Assembly (NCBI GenBank): GCA_029582165.1 | Contig: CM055881.1 | Span: 28,142,094 to 28,206,093, forward strand | Direction: 5' to 3' | DNA length: 64,000 bases | Source of the DNA: Portulaca oleracea | Lineage: Eukaryota; Streptophyta; Magnoliopsida; Caryophyllales; Portulacaceae | Shown: one piece after another, positions 34,415 through 45,844 of the stretch | Position numbering within the stretch: position 1 is the first letter of the stretch | Layout of the letters: each line of letters opens with the position of its first letter | Notes under the pieces: generated by a model | Databases searched by the model: none | Told to the model about the DNA's origin: nothing | What the model saw: the letters and a program-made list of their open reading frames with translations, nothing else | Made by a program: the position numbers and the translations under genes

Positions 34415-34619
34415 CTAAAAAGGGTAGAGGTAAAGAACCAATGGTCTACAAGGAGAACATAAAGAAAAGAGATCCCCCTCCCCTCAGGACAAGGATGTTG
34501 GTCCTAGCGAGACAAAGAAGGATGATGGTCTTAGTAGGGCAAGGAAAGATCCTGATACTGTGGGGAATATAATGGAGAACACCGAGTCGAAGAAGAAACA
34601 GACACAAGATTGAACTATT

Positions 34620-35460
34620 GACCAATATTTCTAGTGTTTTAAGCTGAATAGAATAAAGAGCTGCAAATTTGTGCTTGCATGCTCATTAGAACTTTTTTTT
34701 TATTTTTATTTTAGGTGTGTTCATTATTTGTTTTGTACCTTGTTATTTGGAGGAAACTAAGCATATGTTAACTTATCGACTTTATTAATGAAATATTTTG
34801 TGTGTTTAATACATTCCAAGCCCACAAAATTTCTCTTAAATATTTTAGTTACTAAATTACATCAACAATAGCTTGCCTAAAGCATGTGATAAATATGGGA
34901 ATGCCACGTGGCCTTAATGCCTAATTAGCAACTTTCATTGCGAAACAACATTGACTTTGCTCTCCCACGTGTACAATAGGTATGCAGTGCGATATGCTAG
35001 ACTAGGTAGCTGACTTATCGTTAAGGAAATTTGCTTTAGCCTTCAGACATACAATAAGCATGCCACGTGGCCTGCGAGTCCATCTATTTGGATCTTCGCA
35101 TGTACGATTATCATGCGATCATGCCACGTGACCTATTAAACCCGAATGATAATTTCTGATCTCAAATTTGAATCAAAGTTTGGGTCGGACTCAGAGTGGG
35201 TTTCCTATGTATCTACCTAAGTAGAACCAGGACATGGTAGTTCATCTCTCCTTTTTCTAAACACAAACTGAGTCTCTGGCTGAATCTAATTGCTTAGCTA
35301 TGTCACTCAAATCTTAGCATAAAACTTCTTTACCTGGTCCATATTAGCCGGTTGAGTCAATTCTTCACCTTCGAGAGAGATTAAAATTGTCACTCCTATA
35401 GGAAGGATGGTCTGCATAAGCCTACATTTCAATTAAGTTTATTTTTTTTATTATCATGTT
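34620..35460. repeat. Spacer with repeated ATGCCACGTGGCC words
   Basis: The 13-bp word, containing a CACGTG core, occurs at about 34901, 35063 and (one change) 35123, and also at 32363. Variants of ACAATA(A/G)G(C/T)ATG precede some copies. It is probably noncoding sequence of the same transposon family. Nothing coding. Confidence 0.5.
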
Positions 35461-35469
35461 CAACATTTT

Positions 35470-35770
35470 CTATCTCTATAAAGTTTTTTATGAGCATTGT
35501 ATTAATTTTTAACATTATGTTTCATGAGGTTTATGAGTATTATAACAGAGTTTAAGAGAATTGTATGATCTATTTATAAACATTGTTTTAGTTTTTTTAT
35601 GTGCATTATTGTAGAGTCTTATTGTCATTATTAGCATGTACTTTATTTGTAAAGTTATATGAGTGTTGTAGTGCATTATATGAACATTTTTATGATATTT
35701 ATGAGCATTATATGATACATTTATGAATATTATTTTAGTATTTTTGTGATATCTTAAATCATTCAATTAC
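35470..35770. repeat. Degenerate ATGAGCATT repeats
   Basis: Loose units of TTTATGAGCATTAT recur with 25-60 bp spacing. This is the reverse complement of the word that builds the array at 39536-40850. Confidence 0.5.
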
Positions 35771-35989
35771 GATATTATTTTTGTCCATAAACCTCATCAA
35801 TTATATAATATTAATTCCATTTATATCTTTTTAATTCATAATAACATTTTAAAATAGAGTTGAGGATGAACGTTGCATGAGCAATTTCGCATGCATTGGA
35901 CATGGTCGGTGGACATCATTTCATTATCATTACTTATAATAAAAAGGAGATTTTTTATGTTCTTCTTAAGCTCCTGCTAGCCTGATTGT

Positions 35990-36245
35990 CTGTTAACTTT
36001 TATTCATACACAAATTTACTTTTTGTGATTCTGTTATTATTATGAATGTTGCTAAGCTGGCTGCCGGTTAGCTTGTGTATTCATACATAAATTCACTCGT
36101 TCACTCTTTTGTTGTTGTTGTGGTGTTGGTTTACTATAGCTTGCTTGTGTTCACACACAAAATTACACTTTAGCTTGGATATAATAATTAATTAGCAGTT
36201 TGCCTTGTAGCTTATATTCACACATGAATTTACTCTTTTACCCTT
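35990..36245. repeat. Minisatellite, about four units of 70-80 bp
   Basis: Each unit begins TATTCA(T/C)ACA(C/T)AAATT.ACT and ends near TAGCTTG. Units start at about 36000, 36077, 36147 and 36215. AT-rich DNA between 35770 and 35990 shows nothing. Confidence 0.6.
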
Positions 36246-36269
36246 GAATACAATAACTAGGCAATGTAG

Positions 36270-36595
36270 GTCGATAGTATATCTGGTTAGGATAAACACA
36301 GATCGGGTGTATTTCAGTGTCTGGTAACTTCATTTTAAAAATATGACTCGGGTGTATTTCGGGTTTAGGTAAATACAATAAGGTGCATTTCAAATTCAAA
36401 TAAATACGGTAAGATGTTCTTTGATAGTGAAAATTTCTTTTTAGGGTAAACACGGTTCGGGTGTATTTTGGTTTCAGTAAATTTCACTCAAAAAACATGA
36501 CTCGAGTGTATTTGGGTTTAGGCAAATACGATCACGCGTATTTCAAATTCAGGTAAATATGGGTCAGATGTTCTTTGACAGTAAAAATTTGTTTA
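36270..36595. repeat. Two-copy tandem repeat, about 165 bp
   Basis: The phrases ATGACTCG(G/A)GTGTATTT, GTTTAGG(T/C)AAATACGAT and CAGATGTTCTTTGA appear in the same order in both halves. Faintly like the TCGGGT-type interiors elsewhere. Confidence 0.6.
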
Positions 36596-36792
36596 GTTTT
36601 ATGTAAATATATTTTGGTACAAGTATAATATTTGTATAATGAAAATGTTAAGATTTTTAATATATGACAATCTTTAAAGGATTTTATGTTAGTTTGAAAA
36701 CTAAATTGTTGTACATTGTATTTGAAAAATAAATATAATATTATATTTAAATTACATAATATTGTATTGTTGTTTGTATTTTATATTTATTA

Positions 36793-37273
36793 CTCCCTCC
36801 GTTCCATATTAATTATCATAATTTGAACTTTCACGGTTTTCCATATCACTCTTTGATTGATAATTTCTTACATAATACTCACTCTGTCCCAAATTAATTG
36901 ATATTTTGGCTAAATTTTGACCGTTAATTACTCACAAATTATAATGATTACAATATGAAATTACCTCCATTGTAATTTTTAGTGAAATATTTTTCTAATA
37001 ACAGTAATTTCATATTATAACTCATTGTGATTTGTTAGTAATTAATGGTCAAAATTTTGTCAAAGTGTCAATTAATTTGGGACGGAGAGAGTATGTTATT
37101 AACAATTGCATGCAATATTATACTTTTATGATGGTATTTTTCCTTACCAATCTAATGGTGACAATTTTATTTAACAGCTCATTGTATATGTTGAGAAATT
37201 TATTGTCAAAATTTTTTAGATTTGACTGCGCGCATAATTTCGAAAAATGACAATTAATATGAAACGGAGGGAG
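36793..37273. mobile_element. Stowaway MITE carrying a second, nested Stowaway
   Basis: Outer ends CTCCCTCCGTTCCATATTAAT and ATTAATATGAAACGGAGGGAG with TA on both sides. Inner element 36878-37091: CTCACTCTGTCCCAAATTAA ... TTAATTTGGGACGGAGAGAG, also flanked by TA. The two have different interiors, so this is insertion of one family into another. Confidence 0.88.
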
Positions 37274-37794
37274 TATAATTTAAGACAATATATATTTAAT
37301 ATAATTAACTTAATGTACATTATTACTCCAAACTTATATTGTATAATTTCTAACACATGTCTTACATGGACATTCTTTACTCGTGTTTACGAATATGCAC
37401 GGAAAAGGCTTCGATGGTGACAATGTAACATTTAACAGTTGGACTCATGGTGACAATATTATACTTTTATGATGGTATTTTTCCTTACCAATCTAATGGT
37501 GACAATTTTATTTAGCAGCTCATTGTATATGTTTAGAAATTTATGGTCAAAATTTTTTAGATTTGACTGCGCGCACAATTTCGAAAAATGACAATTAATA
37601 TGAAACGGAGGGAGTATAATTTAAGACAATATATATTTAATATAATTAACTTAATGTACATTATTACCCCAAACTTATATTGTATAGTTTCTAACACATG
37701 TCTTACATGGACATTCTTTACTCGTGTTTACGAATATCCAAGGAAAAGGCTTTGATGGTGACAATGTAACATTTAACAATTGGACTCATGGTGA
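37113..37794. repeat. 341-bp tandem duplication including a Stowaway end
   Basis: 37113-37453 and 37454-37794 match almost base for base (a few substitutions, for example TTAACAG/TTAGCAG and ATGCACGG/ATCCAAGG). Each copy carries the right half of the outer Stowaway, so the duplication came after that insertion. Confidence 0.9.
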
Positions 37795-37799
37795 ATTTT

Positions 37800-38680
37800 G
37801 ATCTTCACTAAAAATAATTAATAAAAATAAAAAATAAAAATTTCAAGGGTGATCATGGGTCGACCGGGCGTACAATATTTAGTGTGCGGGCTTACATATT
37901 GGACATCTATAAATTTATGGTGAGATGTGCAAGTTTGTGAAGATTTTGTTTTAAATATAGTGGCTAATAATTCATATAGGTGATTTTAATATAAGTCATC
38001 TTTTAATATATTAATAATTATATTTATATTAAAAAATCCTTTTAGTAAGACTTATTATTTCCATAAAAAAGAAATTTATTGCTTGTAAGAAAATATTTAA
38101 AAAGTTACTCAAAAAAAAAAGCATATATCATTATTATTTTTTATACGAGATGGTGTTCCGATCCTGTAGAATATATATATATGATCAATGTTAGTGGCTT
38201 TTAGTGCTAAGTGCTACCAATATGATGGAAAGTGCAAGAAATTCAAGTCAACCTGAACATTATAATAAATTAATGATCAGAAACTTAAGGTTTATGGTTT
38301 CCTTAGGATTCGTTGCCCAACAAACAAATTTCTAAGTTTCTGACTTTGACTTTGAATATAAAACCATAAATTGATGTTTCCGAGGAAGTTTGACATTTGC
38401 ACTATTTTAAAGTTATGTTCTAAAGTTGAAAATCTGGATCCAGGAATATTGTAATTTAGCGGTGCATTTTTTACTGATTGAGAATTTATTTTGAATTATA
38501 TATCACCATCAATGATACGCTTATATTATTATCAGTATTATAATACGTGACTGCTGAAGTTCATTATGAACTATGAAATGTTTGTTTCAAATATTTTAGC
38601 CATGGAATGGTACGGAGTGTAACGAGTGTTATTATCATCCATGGTGTTGGTCACAGTCTATTTTGTTTTCAACCGTCATA
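37800..38680. other. AT-rich intergenic DNA
   Basis: No ORF or element end recognised; a short TATATATAT run at about 38170. Confidence 0.5.
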
Positions 38681-38682
38681 CT

Positions 38683-38864
38683 ACCGTTCTTTTATGCAGT
38701 AACGTAATTTACCGCACCGTAATTTACCGAAATTTACGGCAACTCATCGCAATTTATCGCAATCTACTATTTACCTTTTCACTAATATCAACACTCATTT
38801 ATTATTTTCCACCGCAACTTACCGCAATTTACCGCACCGCAATTCCACCGTATAAAAGAACGGT
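38683..38864. mobile_element. MITE with ACCGTTCTTTTAT ends and TTACCGCA interior
   Basis: Left end ACCGTTCTTTTATGC, right end GTATAAAAGAACGGT. The interior is a degenerate AATTTACCGCA minisatellite. Flanking octamers GTCATACT and GAATTACT agree in 5 of 8. Same terminal family as 8693-9018. Confidence 0.7.
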
Positions 38865-39044
38865 GAATTACTGATATTTGAAAGAGAAATCTCAGCTATT
38901 TATGAAAAATTACCTAATGTAGTTAGTAGTCTCAATGATATCATAATAGTGACCCGCGAGGTTGTCTATCATGTTGATATTGCAAATCACAATATTATCA
39001 TAATTTTGTATTTTCCAAAATTGTAGTACATATATGTAATGAAC

Positions 39045-39045
<1 letters not shown>

Positions 39046-39090
<45 letters not shown>

Positions 39091-39098
39091 TATATATG
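39046..39098. repeat. (TA)n microsatellite with a CACA block
   Basis: A long TA run, then CACACA and TA again. Bases 38870-39535 otherwise hold AT-rich DNA without a recognised gene. Confidence 0.9.
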
Positions 39099-39535
39099 GC
39101 ATGGGAATTTCAAGAGGCATGACTCCTGATTCTATCATATTATTTTTTCACATGGTATCAGATAACGATCCAATCTACTCCAAAAAAAAAAAAAGAGCCA
39201 TCCTAAATTAAATTACCTTTTGGTTATTTTTAATTTCTTTTCTTTTTTTTCATTTTCTTTCTTTGGGCAAATTTTCAGTGCAGTCGTGCATTGTTATTGG
39301 GCTAACCGCAACATATAGTGAGTCACGCCAACTCTTCAAACAACGCTTAGATGGTGATCCCGGGCTCAAGGAGCATGATGGTCCGACCCACATCTGTATC
39401 TGTGGCCCAGCAACCCAAGAAGCCCACATAACCTATAATAACAATCATATTCCTGGGTAATATTAACACAAATTCACGGCCCAAGAAAAACGAAGAAATG
39501 AAAGAGGCTGAATGCTCATGAATCTGAACACTTAT

Positions 39536-40850
39536 GCTCATAACTTAAAAGGTCAATGCTCATAAGCTTCTACACCAATGCTCATAGTGTACAACTACTA
39601 TGCTCATAACTTATAACTATTATGCGCATAATGCATACATCAAACCTGCTCATCACCTACAACTTTAATGCTCATCACCTACAAGACCAATGTTCATAAG
39701 CCTTATCTACTAACTATTATGCTCATAACCTACAAGGTCAATGCTCATAAGCCTCTATACCAATGCTCATACTGTATAACTACTATGCTCATAACATATA
39801 ACTATTATGCTCATAATGCATACATCAAGTCTGCTCATGACCTACAACTTTAATGCTCATGACCTACAAGTCTAATGTTCATAAGCCTCACCTACTAACT
39901 ATTATGCTCATAACTTATAACGTTAATGCTCATAACCTATAAGACCAATGTGCATAAGCCTCTACACCAATGCTCATATTGTACAACTTCTATGCTCATA
40001 AGCCTCTACACCAATGCTTATACTATACAACTACTATGCTCATAATTTATAACTATTATGCTCATAACCTACAAGGCCAATGCTCATAAGCCACTACACC
40101 AATGTTCATATTGCACAACTACAATGCTCATTACCTATAACGATGATGCTCATTATATAAAACCATAATGCTCATCAGCAGAACTACAATGCTCATTGCC
40201 TATTACTACAATGCTCACTTCATGAAACCATTATGCTCATCAAGCTGAACTACCATGCACATAACCTATAACGACAATGTTCATTACATAATACCATAAT
40301 GCTCACCAAGCTAAACTACAATGCTCATTACCTATTACTACAATGTTCATTACCTATAACTACAATGCTCATTAGAGAGAAAGTAGAGAGAATGCTCATA
40401 CTTTACAACTACTACGCTCATAACTTATAACTATTATGCTCATAACCTACAAGGCCAATGCTCATAAGCCTCTACACCAATGCTCATATTGTATAACTAT
40501 TATGCACATAACTTATAACTATTATGCTCATAAGCCTCTACACCAATGCTCATACTGTACAACTACTACGCTCATAACTTATAACTATTATGCTCATAAC
40601 CTAAAAGGCCAATGCTCATAAGCCTCTACACCAATGCTCATATTGTACAACTAAAATGCTCATTACCTATAATGATAATGCTCATTACATAAAACCATAA
40701 TGCTCATCAAGCAGAACTACAATGCTCATTACCTATTACTACATTGCTCACTTCATGAAACCATTATGCTCATCAAGCTGAACTACAATGCACATAACCT
40801 ATAATGACAATGCTCATCAAGCTGAACTACAATGCTCATTACCTATCAAG
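39536..40850. repeat. ATGCTCAT satellite-like array with higher-order structure
   Basis: About sixty units of 20-25 bp, nearly all containing ATGCTCAT. Types alternate in a regular order: ATGCTCATAAGCCTCTACACCA, then ..ATTGTACAACTACT, ..AACTTATAACTATT and ..AACCTACAAGGCC, giving a higher-order unit of about 88 bp. A second type (ATGCTCATTACCTATAACTACA) dominates from 40110-40370 and 40650-40850. The array continues at 41013-41065 after a MITE. Long plus-strand frames through it are artefacts of the repeat. Confidence 0.9.
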
Positions 40851-40854
40851 GTTG

Positions 40855-41010
40855 TTAAAATCGAGATCCTAACTCGAAACTAAGGGGAAGTTGGGATCGG
40901 AATTTAGCCCATGTAGGATCGTGGATCGTGTGTAAACAGTAGAATCATTTCGACTATTTTGGACCATAAAATCGTAGGATCATAAATCAGGATCGGGATT
41001 TTAATAACTA
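40855..41010. mobile_element. MITE inside the ATGCTCAT array
   Basis: Ends GGTTGTTAAAATCG and CGGGATTTTAATAACTA are inverted. ATTACCTA flanks both sides, though that word is also part of the array. Related to 16311-16480. Confidence 0.65.
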
Positions 41011-41069
41011 TATTACCTATTACTAAAATGTTCATTACCTATAACTACAATGCTCATTAGAGATAAAGT

Positions 41070-41655
41070 AGAGAGGGAGTGAATTTTGGAAATTGAATCA
41101 GAGAGTGAAAGGGTCGCGCCTCTCTTCTCCAAGAATTGGGCCGTCAGCGCGAAATGGGCCTTCGCTGTTTAAATGCATCAAAGCCTCGCTACAATGCTCC
41201 CTGCTTTGGGCCTCGGTAGTTAAATGGGCCCGGACGCACAATACTCCCTGCACCCAGGCTCATAATCATTTTTTTTACTCTTCCAACCAGAACCCTAGCG
41301 GTCACCAATCGCGGCCGCTCGTCAGCTATGTGGCTTAAGCGTCTAGTGCCGACCATCCTCCTCCATGAGTTGCCCTTCCCCTGGCCAAATCAAGCATCAC
41401 TGCACTCGGGTCTGAAAATCCCAATTTGATGCCAACGACCACTAAGTCTCTTGTTCGCCCGCTGCCACGTGGTACCGGTGGCCACAGGTTAATGTTCTCG
41501 TCAACCATCTCTCAGCACCTCCACGGACATTCCACCTAGAACTAACTTTGACCTAGATGATTCGTGCATAATCATATCCACCGAGACTTGCTCGGACAAT
41601 GATTCTTTCTCCACCGTGGCAGTTCCTTCCTCCAGTTTAGCCTTTTTCACCACGA
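41070..41655. other. GC-richer unassigned segment
   Basis: Contains an 81-codon plus frame (41093-41338) with no known motif and words such as TTGGGCC/AATGGGCC. This looks like flank or leader DNA of a retroelement; no domain seen. Confidence 0.35.
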
Positions 41656-41661
41656 CGGTCA

Positions 41662-42982
41662 TGTAACACCCTCAGGATATTAACCATCAGATTAAGCTAA
41701 TTACTTATTTAACTAATGGTTAGCGCAGCGAAAATACTCACTTGAGGGTATTACCGCCGTCTATCAAACATGGACAAGGCTAAACTATACTCCAACACAA
41801 CCAAAGCATGACAACCATTAACCAAGAGAAGTTTTAAGTTGCGAATAAATTGGTTTAAGGTATTAAGGTTTCAAGAATAAGGTTTCTAAGTTTTCTAAAG
41901 TTAATAAGGCCCCGCCCATATTTAATCGTGCCATAGCGCACGCCAGGAAACCCATGTCATAATGCACATCATGTATATTGTGCCTATGTGCAGACCAGGA
42001 TAATTGTGCCTAGTGCACACCAGGGAAAAACATGTATATGGTGTCTTACGTGCACACCATGGAAATCTGGCCAGTATAGGATATGTATCCACCATCCGGA
42101 TCTCCCGATCAGTCCGGGTATGCGCATACGGAGGCTTAGCGAATGATCGCAAGTAGGGGACATTCCTTTAAGTACGAAACAAAATCAATCATGTGTTGAA
42201 TTAAGGTCGTTTTCACTCTCTTAAATCAAAAGAAGAAAGTCTAAAAGGTTATATTACCAAGTCTCACGGTTGTGTGTATTTGAAATGTCTTCTTTCTCAG
42301 GCACTTTTAAGTTAAGTAGTCATGTGTTAGTTTCTTCCGCTACTTCATATTTTATTCAAGTGTAATTAAAGTGAGAACTCACGTTTTTTGCATTTCTAAT
42401 GAGGTTCAGTTTGTCTAAAAAGGGGTTAAGTGTGGTTATGTTGTAAGTATACTTTACTTTATATTCTTTTCGCCTTTTCTTTATTGTGTAAGTTAATGGA
42501 ACCGCGTTAAAATAATTTAGTAGCTTTCTAACGCTTTCCTTATAGAAAGGGGTATACGTATTGAGTAAATCTCATTCTTTAAGTTTCTTTTCTCTTTTTA
42601 GGAAGCTCAGGGAAAGGCAAGGGTAAGCTCCCGGACGGACGAAGTTCAAAGGCTTCTTAAGGAAACTCCAGGTAACTTAAGGACTTCTTTTGAGGAGCAG
42701 TAAAAGTTGGAATGCCCCAGGTGGTTTGTGAAATTCTAGGGGTTGATATGTGTGGTTTGAAGTAGATATGTTGTGGTTTGAGTTTATGTATAAAATTAAG
42801 TTTCTCTCTTGGTTTTGTATGTTTATGGTTGTCATGCTTTGGTTGTGTTGGAGTGTAGTTTAGCCTTGTCCATGTTTGATGGACGATGGTAATACCCTCA
42901 GGTGAATATTTCCGCTGCGCTAACCATTAGGTTAAGTAAGTAATTAGCTTAATCTGATGGTTAATATCCTGAGGGTGTTACA
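41662..42982. mobile_element. TG...CA element with about 185-bp inverted ends
   Basis: Starts TGTAACACCCTCAGGATATTAACC and ends GGTTAATATCCTGAGGGTGTTACA. Inverted identity runs about 185 bp inward, with only a few changes, to the word AAAGCATGACAACC. Five-base flanks GGTCA and GGTCG agree in 4 of 5. TG...CA ends and 5-bp duplication point to a retrotransposon LTR (TGTAACACCC is common in Ty3/gypsy), but such long inverted ends are unusual in an LTR. No coding domain. Confidence 0.7.
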
Positions 42983-42989
42983 GGTCGTG

Positions 42990-43285
42990 TCTTTGTCAAC
43001 CTCGGATGTCCGCCTTCCTCCAGCTGTGGTGTGGTCGTCTGCTGGCATGGCGTCCAAACCGATGAACTGCCCATAACCCATAATTCCTCCATCATCCACA
43101 TCACACCCGTGACACCGACCTTCGTTGCGCCTTCTGCCCACATCGCCACAAGTACAACTGCCCTAGCCCAAGCAATTACCTCCCAGGTCTCTTGGCTGAC
43201 CGTTGCCCTTATTTGCCAATAACATCTTCGAAATTAGGGGCACCTCCACCACGAACCCTCCTCCTTATCGTACCTCATTCCATCC
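42990..43285. other. Segment joining the TG...CA element and the copia relic
   Basis: Pro/Thr-rich frames (43031-43222) have no identified domain. Probably leader of the copia relic. Confidence 0.3.
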
Positions 43286-43289
43286 CATT

Positions 43290-45680
43290 GAAACCCTCCT
43301 TTCCTCACTCTCTCTCAATTCCACAACCCTACCTCCCATCTTTAGCACTCCTACCATCACAAGTGTTGTCCCCTAACTTCTTACTGGCCTCAAAGACTAA
43401 CTTCACTTGGCAACAATAGTTTGTTGCTCACTTAATTGGTCACAATATGCTAGGGTATGTTGACAGGCTGACTCAATCATCACCACCTACAATTGTTGAT
43501 CAATTTGGCCTTGCTCAGCCAAATCCTTCATTTTATATGTGGTTGTGTGCGGATCAGCAAGTACGTTCATGTGTTTTCGTAACTATTTCTAAGGAGATTA
43601 ACATTGAGATTTGAGATCTTCCGCACTCTTATCTCATCTGGCAACGCCTTCATCAGTAGTTCCTCACTAGTAGCATAGCCAAGACAATGGAAATCAGGAA
43701 CAAGTTATCTAACCTATAGAAACTATCTACCCAACCAGTGGAAGAGTGCTTGCGTGAAATCAAAACCATCAACTCTTTGGTCGCAATCAATTCTCCCTTA
43801 ACTGATCAAGAGTTCATGCAATACACTATCTCAGGCCTATGTGAAAAGTATGACAATCTGGTTATTGCTACTGCATATTTTGGTGGCTCAACTACATTTG
43901 ACGATTTGTTGGGAAAACTGATCTTGTATGAACAACGCATCAACCACTGTTGTCGGCGTCAAGATCACACTATAAGCACTACCATAACTTTTGTCACTAC
44001 GACCTACTCATCTCGTGGACAACAAGGTTCTGATTACACCAACTCCGGACGAGGAGGCCATGGAAACTAGCGCGGCCGTGGCCATAGTCATGGTGGTAGA
44101 GGTTGAGGTGCTGACAACAAGGGCAGTTGCACCACCACTAATGTTGGCATTCAACTACACAATCATCCTTCTTCTTCTCAAACTGTGAGACACACTTCAA
44201 CTAATTCATGTATATCTCCTCGTGTTATCTCTAATGATGTTTTAGTTGTTGTTATCATTACTCCTAATTCGTTGCATCTACTTTGTTCATGTGCCATTTC
44301 TAACATATCCCCCCAATAGATGTGTACCAATTAAGCTTTGCTCCAGGCCATTCGAATCCTCAATGTTCGAGATATTTTCCTAGTGGCCTTCCCTCTTTGT
44401 CTCCAAACTAATCCGCCTTAGCTTTGTTTAGACAGGTGAGGCCAATGAGGTGACTTGGTATCTTGACTCGGCTACTGCCAACCACATGGCACCATTAGAA
44501 GGTATATTTTCCTCTAAAACTCTTTAATTATAAGGGTGCAGCTAATGTCATTGTTGGTAATGGTACTAAGCTAACCATTCCTCATGTTAGAAATTCAACA
44601 TTAAAAACCTCTTCCACCAAGCTTAAATTAACCAATGTTCTGTATGCTCCTAACCTTAAGTTTAATCTATTATCAGTTTGTTATCGTATAAAAATAATGG
44701 CTGTGAAGTTAAATTTGATGATTCTTCTATATATGCGTATCAAGTGCAAAACGACGAGGAAGACACTTTTAGAAGTAGAACTGAAAATGGCATCTACTCC
44801 ATCTAGCCAGCATTATCCATTCTTGTCTTAGTGTTGCTTACAGTCTCTCGTGATAGCTGGTATACTAAGTCAGGACATTGTGGGTCAAGAGTCCTACACA
44901 CTCTTATACATAGGAATCTTATTTTTGTAGACTCAAATTTTTCAAATAAATGTGTTGCATGTAAGCTAGGAAGAGACATTGTTTTAGTACATTGTTACAG
45001 TTAATACACTTTGATGTTTAACAATCTCATGTTTTATCTTACTTAGCCTTTAAGTATTATATTTTTTTAATGATTGTATGCATGGACTTGGATTTACCCT
45101 ATGAAACGAAATCTGAAGTGTATGTACTCTCATTTTCTCATGTTTCAAAAATTGGTTGAGAACATTTTTGGTTTCAAGATAAAAACTTTCAAAGTGATGG
45201 TGGAAGAGAATTCGACAATTCCTCTTTGCTTCAACATTTTGCTACTTATGGAATTCTATTTCAAAAATCTTGCCCCAACACTCTCAGATAGAATGGTATT
45301 GCTAAAAGGAAACATCGTAACATAATTGAGATGTCTCGTACCTTGTTCTTTCAAGCAAATATGCCAAGTTAATTCTAGGTCGATGCTGCTCTTACAGTTG
45401 CCTATTATTAATCAAATTCCTTCATCTCTTTTGGACAATCACTCTCCTTTGAGTAGCTATATATTTAAAATACCTCCAGATTACTCTCTCTTTCGGGGTT
45501 TTGGGTGTGAATGTTTTCCTACCATCTTAACTCAACAACATAAACTTCTTCTCTGATCACAACAGTGTGTTTTTATTGTCTATACTCCCAATTATAAAGT
45601 TTACTAATGTCTTGACCCTTATACAGGGGGTGTATATGTGAATCGTCATGTTGTCTTTGATAAAAATGTCTTCCAATAAA
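43290..45680 (+). pseudogene. Copia relic: gag, protease and integrase, no RT
   Basis: Gag starts in the region of 43290 (TNFTWQQ, stop, FVAHLIGHNMLGYVDRL) and is open at 43738-44070 (LCEKYDNLVIATAY, a gag signature), then Gly/Arg-rich to 44110. Protease at about 44455: WYLDSATANHM, with the usual DSG altered, and NVLYAPNLKFNLLSV at 44640. Integrase from 44940 (CVACKLGRD) through GREFDNSSLL (45200) and QNGIAKRKHRNIIEMSRTL (45290) to GFGCECFP (45505). Many stops and shifts. The frame stops being recognisable at about 45680, before the reverse transcriptase. Confidence 0.8.
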
Positions 45681-45762
45681 TGATGTTTATCCCATCCGCA
45701 CCACCACTCCCTGCATCTAATCCTGCTTATAAAGGTTACTAATGTCTTGACCCTTCTACGCG
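45595..45762. repeat. Short direct repeat at the end of the copia relic
   Basis: TATAAAG(G)TTACTAATGTCTTGACCCTT occurs at about 45593 and 45729. A run of ten G follows the second copy. It may mark the deletion point of the relic. Confidence 0.5.
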
Positions 45763-45844
45763 GTTGGGGGGGGGGAGTGGGGTATTTCGGGTATTTTAAT
45801 TTGGTCTGGCCAGATTGTCCCATAATAATATTTTCCACTAAATG

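Larger units (their letters stand above)
31750..34613 (+). pseudogene. Plant-mobile-domain / DUF7745-like gene relic, broken by two insertions
   Basis: Block 1 (31775-31910): YETQRFMFFCFGEVELNPL then EEWSVILGIGL, like the start of plant mobile domains (ET.TF...GE...T..D...LLGL). Block 2 (31940-32305, another frame): GTILIGDRVHLLALVVYF, TRAIVFCMLGQFLFNYGG, DPIPMVISETFMGLD. Block 3 (32480-32850): LHCFYRRKRFYDEGICEL, a frameshift near 32645, then GLTYVRLSSLTHVTYYHHVG and QMGCKQVIPD, close to the RVLRQFG..Q.IP signature of the family. After the Cassandra element (33064-33790) and the hAT element (33900-34414) a basic, lysine-rich tail continues to a stop at about 34612. These domains occur in transposons and in a few domesticated genes; this copy is dead. 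Confidence 0.55.

Noticed and set aside
39668..40621. Frames such as MLITYKTNVHK
   Set aside because: They come from the ATGCTCAT repeat, which happens to lack stops in one phase.
39536..40850. Regular short repeats with spacers resembling a CRISPR array
   Set aside because: This is plant nuclear DNA; units are contiguous 20-25 bp variants without unique spacers and there are no cas genes.
41093..41338. 81-codon frame
   Set aside because: No motif, no intron signals and repetitive surroundings.
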